A DNA stretch of 64,000 bases from Megamonas hypermegale (GTDB taxonomy: Bacteria > Bacillota > Negativicutes > Selenomonadales > Selenomonadaceae). This document shows positions 55,321-64,000 of the stretch, one piece after another. A program made the position numbers and the translations under genes. Under the pieces are notes generated by a model. The model had not been told where the DNA came from, ran no database searches, and was given only the letters and a program-made list of their open reading frames with translations. The first letter of the stretch is position 1. Every line of letters starts with the position of its first letter. Location: contig NZ_LT906446.1 of assembly GCF_900187035.1 (NCBI RefSeq), positions 806,001-870,000 of the forward strand. The letters are read 5' to 3'.

Positions 55321-55348
55321 CAAAGAGTGGGTAGATACCCACTCTTTG
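55321..55348 (-). terminator. Perfect 28-base palindrome between yacP and rimP
   Basis: Thirteen-base arms beginning CAAAGAGTGGGTA pair around GA. It lies 34 bases upstream of rimP, after the yacP stop. It could terminate yacP or regulate rimP as part of its leader; the minus-strand tail is only moderately T-rich. Confidence 0.7.
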
Positions 55349-55416
55349 AGGAATAATCAAATTAATTTCTTAAATCAGTATAACACATAAAAATTGCCAA
55401 TGCAACAATCAAAGTA

Positions 55417-55974
55417 TTATTTCTTCTTTCGCAGTTGTTCAAGCTTAGCTATCACATCATCATCAATACGTGAACCAAGTTCTCTACGCTTTAATGGCAA
55501 TGCATGTTTACCCGTATATTCGTCACGTATATTCTTTTTACTATGCTTCACACTTCGCAACAATTCTTTTGCCGTGATGCGATAAGCACCTGCTCCTAAA
55601 ATTAAACTCTGCTCTGCACCATCAGAAGTAACTACATATACTTCTTTACCATAATATCGTGTAGCTTCATATGCACTACGCTCAATATAACTATCAGCCG
55701 TTTCTTTTTCCTTTGTATAAACTACTTTACAATGTGGTGTTATTTCATCCACATTTTCTTCCGCATTTGTATATTGTGCATCAAACACTATTGTCATATC
55801 ATATTTTTCATATTGTCCAAATTCAACTAATAAATGAATTAATTTATCTCTAGCAAATTCTAAATCTTCATTACTTATTTTTTGCAAAAAATCCCAAGCA
55901 TTTATAACATTATAACCATCAACAATCATGTATTTTTCATGTCTATTTGGTGTCAAATAAGTTCTGCTTCTCAT
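55417..55974 (-). CDS. yacP: NYN-domain ribonuclease of the YacP/Rae1 type
   Basis: A 185-residue protein with a PIN-like NYN fold: MIVDGYNVINAWDF (first acidic motif), TIVFDAQYT, VVYTKEKETADSYIE and VVTSDGAEQSLILGAGA. In Bacillus the homologue Rae1 is a ribosome-associated mRNA-cleaving nuclease. The four acidic positions expected for metal binding are visible. I start at the ATG at 55974. It lies upstream of the rimP operon, not in its usual place next to cysS and rlmB. Confidence 0.88.
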   Translation of the reverse strand: MRSRTYLTPNRHEKYMIVDGYNVINAWDFLQKISNEDLEFARDKLIHLLVEFGQYEKYDMTIVFDAQYTNAEENVDEITPHCKVVYTKEKETADSYIERSAYEATRYYGKEVYVVTSDGAEQSLILGAGAYRITAKELLRSVKHSKKNIRDEYTGKHALPLKRRELGSRIDDDVIAKLEQLRKKK

Positions 55975-56127
55975 AATATATCCACTACCCCAGTTCACTT
56001 TTTATCTTTAACTAAAATTATACCATATTATTTTAGCTATATTCATCAAAATTCATAACTATAAATAATCTATAGACAAAAAAATCAACAAAATAATTAT
56101 CATTAAAACATCATCTTAACAAAATCT

Positions 56128-56155
56128 TTGATTTTACTAATAATTATGCTAAAAT
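56128..56155 (+). promoter_or_regulatory. Promoter of def-fmt
   Basis: TTGATT (56128-56133) and TAAAAT (56150-56155) are spaced by 16 bp. Confidence 0.5.
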
Positions 56156-56186
56156 TTATTTATTGAATTAATGGAGGTAATTTTTA

Positions 56187-56645
56187 ATGGCTATTTTAGA
56201 TATAAAAAAAGCTGGCGATGTTGTATTAAAACAAGAAGCTGCGCCAGTAGAAAGAATTGATAAAAAAATCCGTACATTGCTTGATGATATGGCAGAAACC
56301 ATGTATAAAGCAGACGGCGTAGGACTTGCTGCTCCTCAAGTTGGTGAATCAATTCAAGTAGTAGTAATCGATGTTGGCGAAGGGTTATTAGAACTCGTAA
56401 ATCCAGAAATTATTCGTATGGAAGGCGAAGAAACAGACGCTGAAGGTTGCCTCAGTGTTCCACAAATCTATGGTGATGTAAAACGTGCCGCTAAAGTGAG
56501 CGTAAAATATTTAAACCGCCAAGGCAAACGTCATCGCATTACAGCAACAGGTTTACTTGCTCGTTGCTTGCAACACGAAATTGACCATTTACACGGTCGT
56601 CTTTTTATTGATATTGCTACAAACTTACGTAAAGTTACTAAATAA
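56187..56645 (+). CDS. def: Peptide deformylase
   Basis: Removes the formyl group from nascent proteins. The metal and catalytic residues are Cys88 in EGCLSVP, His130 and His134 in QHEIDHLHG, Glu131 as the catalytic acid, and Gln51 in GVGLAAPQVG. The 152-residue length is typical. The ATG follows TGGAGG. It precedes fmt, the enzyme that adds the formyl group, as in many bacteria. Confidence 0.97.
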   Translation: MAILDIKKAGDVVLKQEAAPVERIDKKIRTLLDDMAETMYKADGVGLAAPQVGESIQVVVIDVGEGLLELVNPEIIRMEGEETDAEGCLSVPQIYGDVKRAAKVSVKYLNRQGKRHRITATGLLARCLQHEIDHLHGRLFIDIATNLRKVTK

Positions 56646-56708
56646 TATCTTTAGTTTAATTGATTTAAATTACAAACTCGTTTAACAATATTGTGAGGTA
56701 TAAACTTT

Positions 56709-57653
56709 ATGCAAATTAACAATATAATTTTCATGGGTACACCAGATTTTGCTGTACCTTGCCTTGATAAATTACATCAAAACTATAATGTAACAGCTGT
56801 AATCACTCAGCCTGATAGACCAAAAGGACGCGGTCAACACCTTGCCAAATCCCCAGTAAAAGTCTACGCTGAAGAACATAATCTGCCTGTTTATCAACCA
56901 GAAAAGATAAAAACAGCTGAATTTACAGAAAAACTTCGCCAAATGCAACCAGATTTAATCATCGTTGTTGCTTTCGGTCAAATATTATCACAAGAAATAC
57001 TTGATATTCCAAAATTTGGCTGTATTAATGTTCATGCTTCATTATTGCCACGTTGGCGCGGTGCCGCACCTATTCACTGGTCAATCATCGGTGGAGATAC
57101 AGAAACTGGTGTTACTACTATGTATATGGACGCTGGACTCGACACAGGCGACATGATTTTAAAAGCAAAGACAGTCATTACACCTGAAATGACTACTGCT
57201 CAATTACATGATGCATTGATGATGCAAGGTGCAGATTTATTGATTGAAACAATCCAGTCTATTGAAAATGGTACAGTTTCTCGTGAAAAACAAGATGATA
57301 GCCTATCTTGCTATGCTAAAATGCTCAATAATGATAACTGCCGTATTGATTGGACAAAATCCGCGCAAGAAATTCATGACCTTGTTCGCGGTTTAAATTC
57401 TTGGCCAATCGCTTACACGACTTTAAACGGCAAGAAATTTAAAATCTGGCAGACAAAAATAATCGATACTGATACTACAGGTAAAACACCTGGACAAATT
57501 ATTGATTTAACTAAAAAAGGCATAATTGTAGCTACTGGTAATGGTGCAATTGAACTTTTACAAATTCAACCACCAAATAAAGCCAAAATGCCAGCAAGTT
57601 CTTATATAAACGGTCATCGTCAAGAACTCTCTTCTGATGTTTCTTTCATTTAA
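56709..57653 (+). CDS. fmt: Methionyl-tRNA formyltransferase
   Basis: Formylates initiator Met-tRNA with 10-formyl-tetrahydrofolate. NIIFMGTPDFAVPCLDKL is the N-terminal core; NVHASLLPRWRGAAPIHW holds the folate site and catalytic residues. A C-terminal tRNA-binding domain follows. The 314-residue length is normal. The ATG follows GTGAGG. It lies 63 bases after def. Confidence 0.97.
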   Translation: MQINNIIFMGTPDFAVPCLDKLHQNYNVTAVITQPDRPKGRGQHLAKSPVKVYAEEHNLPVYQPEKIKTAEFTEKLRQMQPDLIIVVAFGQILSQEILDIPKFGCINVHASLLPRWRGAAPIHWSIIGGDTETGVTTMYMDAGLDTGDMILKAKTVITPEMTTAQLHDALMMQGADLLIETIQSIENGTVSREKQDDSLSCYAKMLNNDNCRIDWTKSAQEIHDLVRGLNSWPIAYTTLNGKKFKIWQTKIIDTDTTGKTPGQIIDLTKKGIIVATGNGAIELLQIQPPNKAKMPASSYINGHRQELSSDVSFI

Positions 57654-57661
57654 ATTTATTT

Positions 57662-57688
57662 AGCGAAAATGGTTAAACTGTTTTCGCT
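57662..57688 (+). terminator. Intercistronic hairpin between fmt and DUF116
   Basis: AGCGAAAA (57662-57669) and TTTTCGCT (57681-57688) pair perfectly, then TTATTT follows. Partial termination or mRNA stabilisation is possible. Confidence 0.55.
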
Positions 57689-57710
57689 TTATTTATATAG
57701 AGGTATTCTA

Positions 57711-58478
57711 ATGAACACAGATATTTTAAAAACTACAAAAAAAAGCCTTTTCATAAAATTATCTGCTTTAAGCACTGCCAGTATAATAATCTTAATTTCC
57801 TTTATTATCTGGCTCTGTTATCCTCGTCTTATTGCATTAAACCTACTAATTGTAACAGATGTTTTAATAGCTATTGCTACACTATTGTTTTTGATGAGTT
57901 TTCTATTCATCATGAATATGTTATTTAACTTGGCAAATATCACGATATTTTCATTTCTAGATAAATATATATTTAACTTCATAAATACTATATTTCCTTT
58001 GATTATCCTCTGGGGAAAAATATTCAATATATCCCGTCGCGAAATAGAGCGTTCTTTTATTGCGCTAAATAACTATATCTTAACTCATCGCAAAATAAAA
58101 GTTAACGCAAGTGATTTGCTTGTTATTTCTCCGCACTGTTTGCAATTAGCATCTTGCCCACATAAAATCACACATAACATAAACAATTGTAAACGCTGTA
58201 ATCAATGTACTATCGGGCCTTTAATCACGATGTCTGAACGCCTCGGTTTTCATTTTCGTGTAGCTACTGGTGGCACGCTTGCTCGCAAAATAGCGAAAGA
58301 ACTTCGTCCTAAAATGGTTCTTGCCATCGCTTGCGAACGCGATTTAACCAGCGGTATTCAAGATGTATACCCTCTACCCGCTGCTGGTGTTTTAAACATC
58401 CGACCAAATGGCCCATGTTATAATACGACTGTAGACTTAAAATTAGTTGAAGAAACCATAAAACAATTTATAAAATAA
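57711..58478 (+). CDS. DUF116-family membrane protein with a cysteine-rich domain
   Basis: A 255-residue DUF116 protein. Three hydrophobic helices fill the first 110 residues, and the C-terminal domain has cysteines in CLQLASCPHK, NCKRCNQC and later AIACERDL. The cluster suggests a metal or iron-sulfur site, but its activity is unknown. I start at the ATG at 57711, after AGAGGTATTCTA, rather than 57669. DUF116 commonly follows fmt in Negativicutes and other Firmicutes, which hints at a link to translation or lipid or cofactor metabolism that has not been worked out. Confidence 0.85.
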   Translation: MNTDILKTTKKSLFIKLSALSTASIIILISFIIWLCYPRLIALNLLIVTDVLIAIATLLFLMSFLFIMNMLFNLANITIFSFLDKYIFNFINTIFPLIILWGKIFNISRREIERSFIALNNYILTHRKIKVNASDLLVISPHCLQLASCPHKITHNINNCKRCNQCTIGPLITMSERLGFHFRVATGGTLARKIAKELRPKMVLAIACERDLTSGIQDVYPLPAAGVLNIRPNGPCYNTTVDLKLVEETIKQFIK

Positions 58479-58492
58479 TATCCCATTCCAAA

Positions 58493-58529
58493 ATAAAACG
58501 ACATAGCTAAATACTATGCCGTTTTATTT
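58493..58529. terminator. Bidirectional terminator between DUF116 and folBK
   Basis: AATAAAACG, then CATAG, pair with CTATG and CGTTTTATT around a short loop and one mismatch. Confidence 0.85.
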
Positions 58530-59351
58530 TTATTTTGACTGTAATTCTTCATACATATCTTTTATTGTCTTATGATAAACAGGGTGTACTTTATACGGTG
58601 CAATCTGCATCAATGGTTTTAATACAAAATTGCGATTTTTCATATCAGGATGCGGAACTATTAAATTCTCACTCTCTATGATTTCATCATCGTAAAATAA
58701 AATATCCAAATCAAGCGTTCTCGGTCCCCAATGAATTTCTCTCGTTCTGCCTGCATGCAATTCAATCTGCTGCAAAATCTGCAGCAATTCTTCTGGTGGT
58801 AACAACGTCTTCACTTTTATTACACCATTTAGAAAATCATCTTGCTCAACTCCGCCATAAGGTTTAGTTGCGATTTTATCCGATATCGCTTCTATTTCAA
58901 TTTGCGGTAAATTGCCTATAGCTTCTAGTGCATCATCTATATATTTTTCCCTATCTCCCAAATTAGAACCAAATGCTATATACGCTTCATGCCAACCGCG
59001 CACAATTTCCACTGAAACAGAACCAAACTCTAAAGCAATCGGCGCAGATGGTTTGCGAATTTCTAATACAATACTCTTGACTAATTTAAATTTTAACAAA
59101 ATTGCCTGCGCCATTTGTTCTGCCGCTGTTTCAATCAAATTATACGTATTATTTTTCATAAAATCAGCGATAAATTCACAGACAGTTCCATAATTTGTCG
59201 AATAATCCAGTTCATCTGTCATGCCTGCTTTGCGTGTATCAACAAATAAATCCGCATTTACATAGAAGAATTGTCCTTTTTCCTTTTCTTCAACATAAAC
59301 GCCATGATAAGCGTATATTTCCAATTCACTAATTCTAATAATGTCCATCAT
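58530..59351 (-). CDS. folBK: Fused dihydroneopterin aldolase and hydroxymethyl-dihydropterin pyrophosphokinase
   Basis: Two consecutive folate enzymes in one 273-residue chain. FolB (about 1-118) contains ELEIYAYHGVYVEEKEKGQ and ILEIRKPSAPIA; FolK (about 123-273) contains AYIAFGSNLGDREKYIDDAL and HWGPRTLDLDILFYDDE. The start overlaps the folP stop by four bases (ATGA). Either of two adjacent ATG codons could be used. Fusions of folB and folK occur in several lineages. Confidence 0.93.
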   Translation of the reverse strand: MMDIIRISELEIYAYHGVYVEEKEKGQFFYVNADLFVDTRKAGMTDELDYSTNYGTVCEFIADFMKNNTYNLIETAAEQMAQAILLKFKLVKSIVLEIRKPSAPIALEFGSVSVEIVRGWHEAYIAFGSNLGDREKYIDDALEAIGNLPQIEIEAISDKIATKPYGGVEQDDFLNGVIKVKTLLPPEELLQILQQIELHAGRTREIHWGPRTLDLDILFYDDEIIESENLIVPHPDMKNRNFVLKPLMQIAPYKVHPVYHKTIKDMYEELQSK

Positions 59352-60166
59352 TTTTCACCTCCGCTATTTCTTATCGCCAATGCCATTTTTACTGCTCGTA
59401 AATTTGCCTTTACATCATGCACTCGCACAAAAGCATAGTTATTCATAACAGCCAAAACCGATGTTACAAGTGTTCCTTCTAATCGTTCATCAGTCGGCAA
59501 ATTAAGCGTATTTCCTATTACAGATTTTCGTGACGCGCCTAAAAGAAGTGGATAACCAAGTTTATTTAAAGCACTTAAATTATTTAGCATGATTAAATTT
59601 TGTTCATACGTCTTACCAAATCCAATTCCTGGGTCTAAGATTATTTTTTCATCTTTAATACCAGCATTTTTAGCTATATTTAAACTTTCTTTCATTTCAT
59701 CGACTACATTATTTAAAAAATCTTTATACTCTGTACCATTACGATTGTGCATTAAGCAACAACTGACATTATTTTCTGCGATGACACTTGCCAAAGCTTC
59801 ATCATATTTTAAACCCCAAATATCGTTGATTAAATCTGCACCTGCTTTTATCCCCGCCTTAACAACTTTACTTTTATACGTATCAAGTGATATCGGCACA
59901 TCAAAATTTTGTTTTAGCGTTTCAATAACTGTTGAAACGCGATTTATTTCTTCTTCATCGCTCAAAAGCGTATAACCAGGGCGAGTCGACTCCCCGCCAA
60001 CATCAATAATATCAACGCCTTCATTTACCATTTCTTCAGCATGAAATAAAGCTTTATCTAAAGAATTAAATCTTCCACCATCAGAAAATGAATCAGGTGT
60101 TACATTCAAAATTCCCATAATATAAGTACGATTTTTTACATCAAAAAATTTTTTACCAATCTGCAT
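59348..60166 (-). CDS. folP: Dihydropteroate synthase
   Basis: Joins p-aminobenzoate to hydroxymethyl-dihydropterin pyrophosphate. The pterin-binding signature MGILNVTPDSFSDGG lies near the N-terminus, GGESTRPG and LGASRKS follow. The 272-residue length is typical. The ATG follows TGAGGAGG. It lies ten bases downstream of an HD-domain gene, so the three genes may form one unit. Confidence 0.96.
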   Translation of the reverse strand: MQIGKKFFDVKNRTYIMGILNVTPDSFSDGGRFNSLDKALFHAEEMVNEGVDIIDVGGESTRPGYTLLSDEEEINRVSTVIETLKQNFDVPISLDTYKSKVVKAGIKAGADLINDIWGLKYDEALASVIAENNVSCCLMHNRNGTEYKDFLNNVVDEMKESLNIAKNAGIKDEKIILDPGIGFGKTYEQNLIMLNNLSALNKLGYPLLLGASRKSVIGNTLNLPTDERLEGTLVTSVLAVMNNYAFVRVHDVKANLRAVKMALAIRNSGGEK

Positions 60167-60176
60167 TTTAGCCTCC

Positions 60177-60665
60177 TCAATATTTCATAGATAAATTCTT
60201 TTTATTATCTGGCCAATTACACAATTTTTCTGCCTTACAACAAAAACAAGCCCTACTCATCTTATCAGCCCTATATAATAAACCATTTAAATTCTTTTCT
60301 TTGCTTACCCTTTTATCTCTATGATTTAAAATAGCATTTAAAATCTTGCACTTTTCCTTCTTATTAAAATTAAAGTCTCGCAAAATTTCTGTTGCTATAA
60401 AAAAGCTTGATATCTCATGCCCAATACCAAATCGATATTGTAAATGCCTACCCGTATCATGAAGTAATGCCGTCGCATAAATTATCTCTTCATCTATATT
60501 TAAATCTTCCTTAACATTTAAAATCATCATTAATCGCGCTACATCTAATAAATGATTTATATCATGTTTGCAAAAAATCCTATTGCGCTCTTCTTTCTCT
60601 ATCTCTTCACAACATCTTTTAAAAACTTCATGATGTAAAATTTTATTCCTGTAATCTTTTTTCAT
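60177..60665 (-). CDS. HD-domain protein
   Basis: A 162-residue HD-superfamily phosphohydrolase-like protein. His34 or His38 in CKHDINHLLDVARL, the HD pair His69-Asp70 in ALLHDTGRHLQ, and His83 in FGIGHEISSFF fit the metal site. The C-terminus is Cys-rich (SRACFCCKAEKLCNWP), unusual for the group and possibly a second metal site. Substrate is unknown. I start at the ATG at 60665 (MKKDYRNKIL) after GAAAGG. Confidence 0.85.
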   Translation of the reverse strand: MKKDYRNKILHHEVFKRCCEEIEKEERNRIFCKHDINHLLDVARLMMILNVKEDLNIDEEIIYATALLHDTGRHLQYRFGIGHEISSFFIATEILRDFNFNKKEKCKILNAILNHRDKRVSKEKNLNGLLYRADKMSRACFCCKAEKLCNWPDNKKNLSMKY

Positions 60666-60728
60666 ACGCTTAAAGCCTTTCAAAAATCTATATCATAAAT
60701 TATAAAAGAAAAGCGTTATCTACACAAT

Positions 60729-60768
60729 AAAAAAACGGCTCTTGCCAACAAACAAGAACCGTTTTTTA
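60729..60768 (-). terminator. Terminator between the OPT gene and the HD-domain gene
   Basis: AAAACGGCTCTTG (60732-60744) pairs with CAAGAACCGTTTT (60753-60765) apart from one mismatch; A and T runs on both sides. Confidence 0.85.
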
Positions 60769-60786
60769 TATTATTTATCTTATTTA

Positions 60787-62828
60787 TTATTTTTTAGCTG
60801 TTATAACACGGCGTGCAAATTCTATCATAAGTAAGATATTTACTACTAAGCCAAGCCATTCAGCTGTACCACCAAAACTTGCATCAACCATGCGAAGTGG
60901 TGATTCATCCCCGCCAGATGTTACAGAAATAACGATAATAGCTGCCATGATAACGCCCATTAAGGACTCACCAACAATCAAACCAGAAGCGAATAATACG
61001 CCATGGCGATTGCAATTTTCTACATCGCCTTCAATATCCTGTGGGCTGCGAACAGCTGCACGTTTTTTCAAATATGCATGAATTAAATAAGCGATTACTG
61101 CACCAAAAACGAGTGGCATTTCAAGTTCTGGTGGAAGATAAATACCCATACCAACAGCAAGAGGTGGTAAACTGTATTTCTTTGTATTTTTCTTTAAGAG
61201 AACATCAATAATAATGATGATAACACCAAAAATAACACCATAGAAAATAAATGACCAATCCATATTACTGCTGAAAATACCTCTAGCAATAGTAGTCATA
61301 AGTGTTGCCTGAGGAGCAGATAAAGCCTGGCTTTCATCCATGCCTTCACGAGGGAATGCACCAGGGAAACCATATGCTTCAAAAAGAAGGTTTAATACTG
61401 GAGCAATAGCAACAGCACCAGCGATACAACCGATTAAAAGAGCAACCTGTTGTTTCCAAGGAGTTGCGCCAACGAGTAAACCAGTTTTTAAATCCTGTAA
61501 ATTATCATTAGAAATTGCTGCAATACTAGTAATAACACTAGTGATAAAAATAGCAAATGCTGTAGCAAATAAAGTTCCTTCAGAAGTTGCAAACAAATTA
61601 GCATAATCACCAAGTGCAAGAACTACAATAGAAGAAACAATAATACCTAAAATACCGATACCAGAAATAGGGCTAGAAGATGTACCGATAAGACCTGCCA
61701 TATAACCACAAGCAGCCGCTACAAAGAAGCCCATAGCAACAGCTATAAAATACCAACGATGATATATAACCACATAGTACCAGTAGATAAATGACCATCA
61801 GATAAGAAAGAGTAAAATACTGTTACTAAACCGATGATAACCAATAAGAATACGATACCAATACTTTTTGGTGTCATATCTGTATCCATACGATGTAAAT
61901 TGTCATTTACTTTACCACCATCGGATACGGCTTTAATAGACATTTTAATACCATCTATAATTGGTCTCATCAAAGTAAGTAAAGTCCATATAGCTGCAAT
62001 ACCCATTGTGCCAGCACCCATAAAACGAACTTTTGCAGACCAAATACTCTGAGCTGCATCAGAAAGTTCAGTACCTACTGGAATATTAGCTATAGACATT
62101 AAATAAGGAACAAAACCACACCAAGCAGCAATCATGCCGACAAGCATTGCAATACCACTTGCAAGACCGATTAAATATCCTGCTCCTAAAAGTGCTGGAG
62201 AAAAACCGAGAGGTAAAAGTGTAACAGCTTGTTTACCAACACTAAAATAAGTAAGCATTGAACCAGAAAGATAACCAAATCCACTGGAAAATAAATTGAT
62301 AAGTGCAGCAATAATACCACCACTTAAGATGTCTCTAATACCGCTAACACCAGATTTTCCGTTAGAAGTTGCACTGCCAACTTTTAAAATTTCAGCAGCT
62401 GCACGACCTTCTGGATATGGTAAATCTGTATTAACTACCATAGCACGACGAAGTGGAATAGTGAAAAGTACACCCAAGCAACCACCGCAAGCACAAATCA
62501 TTAAAGTTTGCCAAAATTGAAATCCTTGCCAATAACCAATCATTAAAAGACCAGGAATAATGAAAATTACAGCAGATAAAGTACCAGCTGCTGAAGCTTG
62601 CGTCTGTACGAGGTTATTTTCCAAAATATTGGAATCTTTGAACATACGCAAAATTGCCATGGAAATTATTGCAGCTGGAATAGCAGATGAAAATGTAAGA
62701 CCAACTTTCAATCCCAGATACACATTTGAAGCTGTGAATACGATTGTTATAAGTAAACCTAAAATCATACCACGTATAGTAAGTTCAGGCAGCTTCAATT
62801 CATGACTCATGAAATCATGCTCTTTCAT
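60787..62828 (-). pseudogene. OPT-family oligopeptide transporter broken by a frameshift
   Basis: Two adjacent frames form one OPT family protein of about 680 residues. The N-terminal part starts MKEHDFMSHELKLPELTIRG (ATG at 62828 after AAGGAGA) and ends at TAG near 61743; the C-terminal part continues from about 61,755 with AVAMGFFVAAACGYMAGLIG. Adding one T to a run of four T on the minus strand (61747-61750) restores a continuous IVGIFIAVAMGFF. Either the base was lost in a homopolymer, by mutation or assembly error, or a ribosome slip is used. The transporter would take up oligopeptides or metal chelates; the family is proton-driven. Confidence 0.9.
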
Positions 62829-62863
62829 CAATGAAATCTCCTTTACAAATAAATTCAAACCTA

Positions 62864-62892
62864 ATTGTATAATACTATTGCACAAAGTGCAA
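62864..62892 (-). promoter_or_regulatory. Promoter of the OPT gene with a dyad on the -35
   Basis: On the minus strand TTGCAC (62887-62892) and TACAAT (62864-62869) are 17 bp apart. The perfect dyad TTGCAC-TTT-GTGCAA (62878-62892) covers the -35 and looks like an operator. The rest of 62893-63102 is AT-rich, with a second TTGTGCAA-like site and no gene. Confidence 0.6.
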
Positions 62893-63102
62893 GACTAAAT
62901 ACACAATAAATACATAATTAATTAAACATATATTGCATAAATATTGTTATCTTGCACAATATTAATCTTTAACAATAAAATATATAATACAGATTTTACA
63001 AAAAAATCCATTATCAAAAAACATATATTTATTCATTGTACATTAAAAAATATACCTTCATTGTAAATTATTTTAATTTTCATGCTATTAAAATTCAAAA
63101 TA

Positions 63103-63138
63103 TAAAAGGCTTTACATTAGCATATACATGTAAAGCCT
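63103..63138 (-). terminator. Terminator of trpS
   Basis: AGGCTTTACAT (63107-63117) pairs perfectly with ATGTAAAGCCT (63128-63138), and the minus strand continues into a T-rich tail. Confidence 0.85.
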
Positions 63139-63144
63139 CTCATC

Positions 63145-64000
63145 TTAATCTTTATATTTATTAATTTGTTGATTTAATAATTCTACATCATCAAAATAAT
63201 TTATTTTCATAGCATCTTTTACTTCATGCAAAGTTTTAGCTGCTGTTTCTCTTGCTACATCGCAACCATCTTTAAGCATCTTATATACAGAAGCAATATC
63301 TTTTTGATATTCTTTACGACGATTTCTAATAGGTTCTAATTCTTCCTGTAATATAGCGTTGAGAAATTTCTTAACTTTTACATCACCCAAGCCACCGCGC
63401 TGATAATGTGCTTTTAATTCATCTAAATTAGCATAGTCAGGCAAATATTTAGTAAAATCTTCATCTTTGCAGAAAGCATCTAAATACGTAAATACTGTAT
63501 TTCCTTCAATTTGACCTGGGTCAGATACTTTTATATGGTTAGGGTCTGTATACATGTTCATTATTTTCTGTTTAATAACATCTGGTTCATCAGATAAATA
63601 AATGCAGTTTCCTAAAGATTTACTCATCTTAGCTTTGCCATCAGTACCAGGTAAACGCAAGCATGCTTTATTTTTAGGCAAGAGAATTTCTGGCTCAACT
63701 AAAGTATCTGTATTGTAAATCATATTAAAACGGCGCACGATTTCACGAGTTTGTTCAAGCATTGGTTCTTGGTCTTCACCTACAGGAACAGTAGTTGCTT
63801 TAAATGCTGTGATATCAGAAGCCTGACTGATTGGATAAGCAAAAAATCCAACTGGAATACTAGCTTCAAAATTACGCTGTTGAATTTCTGATTTTACTGT
63901 AGGATTGCGTTGTAATCTTGATACAGTAACGAGGTTCATATAATAGCAAGTCAATTCACAAAGCTGTGGTATCTGTGATTGAACAAAAATTGTCGATTTC
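63145..64000 (-). CDS. trpS: Tryptophanyl-tRNA synthetase, partial (5' end outside the window)
   Basis: Class I synthetase that charges tRNA-Trp. The visible 285 or so codons run from the middle of the Rossmann fold to the stop. KMSKS lies in GTDGKAKMSKSLGN, and VPVGEDQEPMLEQTREI and SQASDITAFKATTVPVGEDQ are family signatures. The frame is open to the window edge (KSTIFVQSQIP at the edge), so the HIGH motif and start codon lie beyond 64,000. A methionine-like start at 63954 (TTG) is internal, not the true start. Confidence 0.96.
   Translation of the reverse strand, partial: KSTIFVQSQIPQLCELTCYYMNLVTVSRLQRNPTVKSEIQQRNFEASIPVGFFAYPISQASDITAFKATTVPVGEDQEPMLEQTREIVRRFNMIYNTDTLVEPEILLPKNKACLRLPGTDGKAKMSKSLGNCIYLSDEPDVIKQKIMNMYTDPNHIKVSDPGQIEGNTVFTYLDAFCKDEDFTKYLPDYANLDELKAHYQRGGLGDVKVKKFLNAILQEELEPIRNRRKEYQKDIASVYKMLKDGCDVARETAAKTLHEVKDAMKINYFDDVELLNQQINKYKD

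Noticed and set aside
61743-61760. Canonical programmed -1 frameshift site in the OPT gene
   Set aside because: The local sequence TATTTTA is not an XXXYYYZ heptamer, and the P-site codon would mispair after slipping.
60787-62828. Two separate OPT genes
   Set aside because: Each part is an incomplete half of one transporter, and a one-base change joins them.
1-64000. tRNA, rRNA or CRISPR loci
   Set aside because: No cloverleaf-like sequence, rRNA segment or regularly spaced direct repeat was seen in reading both strands by eye; a covariance-model scan would be the decisive test.

Overview
The window is low-GC bacterial chromosome from what is most likely a Negativicutes-type Firmicute. A gut genus such as Megamonas would fit, but that is inference from base composition, gene order and protein flavour, not a database match. 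Most of it is core genome. No rRNA, tRNA or CRISPR array was seen.

Layout. 1-1.8 kb is a small accessory patch: a YefM/YoeB toxin-antitoxin pair, a Uma2-type nuclease and palindromic debris. 1.8-12.1 kb holds pckA, two ThrE-type amino-acid exporter paralogues, a LysR regulator, sepF, typA, rbgA and a Cof-type HAD phosphatase. A block at about 10,020-11,275, covering parts of the HAD gene and the second thrE, is far richer in G+C than its surroundings and looks imported by recombination. 12.4-20.6 kb is the lower-glycolysis cluster on the minus strand, in the order gapA, pgk, tpiA, gpmI, an IscU/NifU-like scaffold gene, a GGGtGRT-family gene, pyk. The two uncharacterised genes sit between gpmI and pyk and have their own promoter and palindrome.

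20.8-27.7 kb carries the SCIFF ribosomal-peptide system (a 46-codon precursor gene and its radical-SAM maturase), an unknown secreted protein, a polysaccharide deacetylase and the rapZ-yvcK-whiA module. 27.9-31.3 kb holds a second HAD phosphatase, a threonine-aldolase-like enzyme, a nitroreductase and an AraC regulator. 31.4-36 kb is a non-PTS sucrose utilisation locus: LacI repressor, GH32 invertase, CscB-like permease and a cytidylate-kinase-like P-loop protein, with two LacI-type operators around the promoter. 36.2-41 kb runs rsmB, rlmN, an FhaA-like FHA protein, a secreted repeat protein and dapA. 41.19-42.25 kb is an IS30-family element whose transposase has an in-frame stop.

42.3-48.4 kb holds an M16C peptidase, a cupin behind a MerR-type promoter, an Rrf2 regulator, a flavoprotein and a pseudouridine synthase. 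48.5-56 kb is the classical rimP-nusA-ylxR-ylxQ-infB-rbfA-nrnA-truB operon, with an IF2 whose linker is strikingly rich in Asn and Lys. 56.2-60.7 kb holds def-fmt-DUF116 and folP-folBK with an HD-domain gene. 60.8-62.8 kb is an OPT-family oligopeptide transporter broken by a one-base frameshift, and the window ends inside trpS.

The main candidates for new biology are the scaffold/GGGtGRT pair inside the glycolytic cluster, the leader of the gapA operon, the recombinant thrE block and the P-loop kinase-like gene in the sucrose operon. Several genes (typA, nusA, the M16C peptidase and the RluB-like synthase) start with TTG behind good Shine-Dalgarno sequences.
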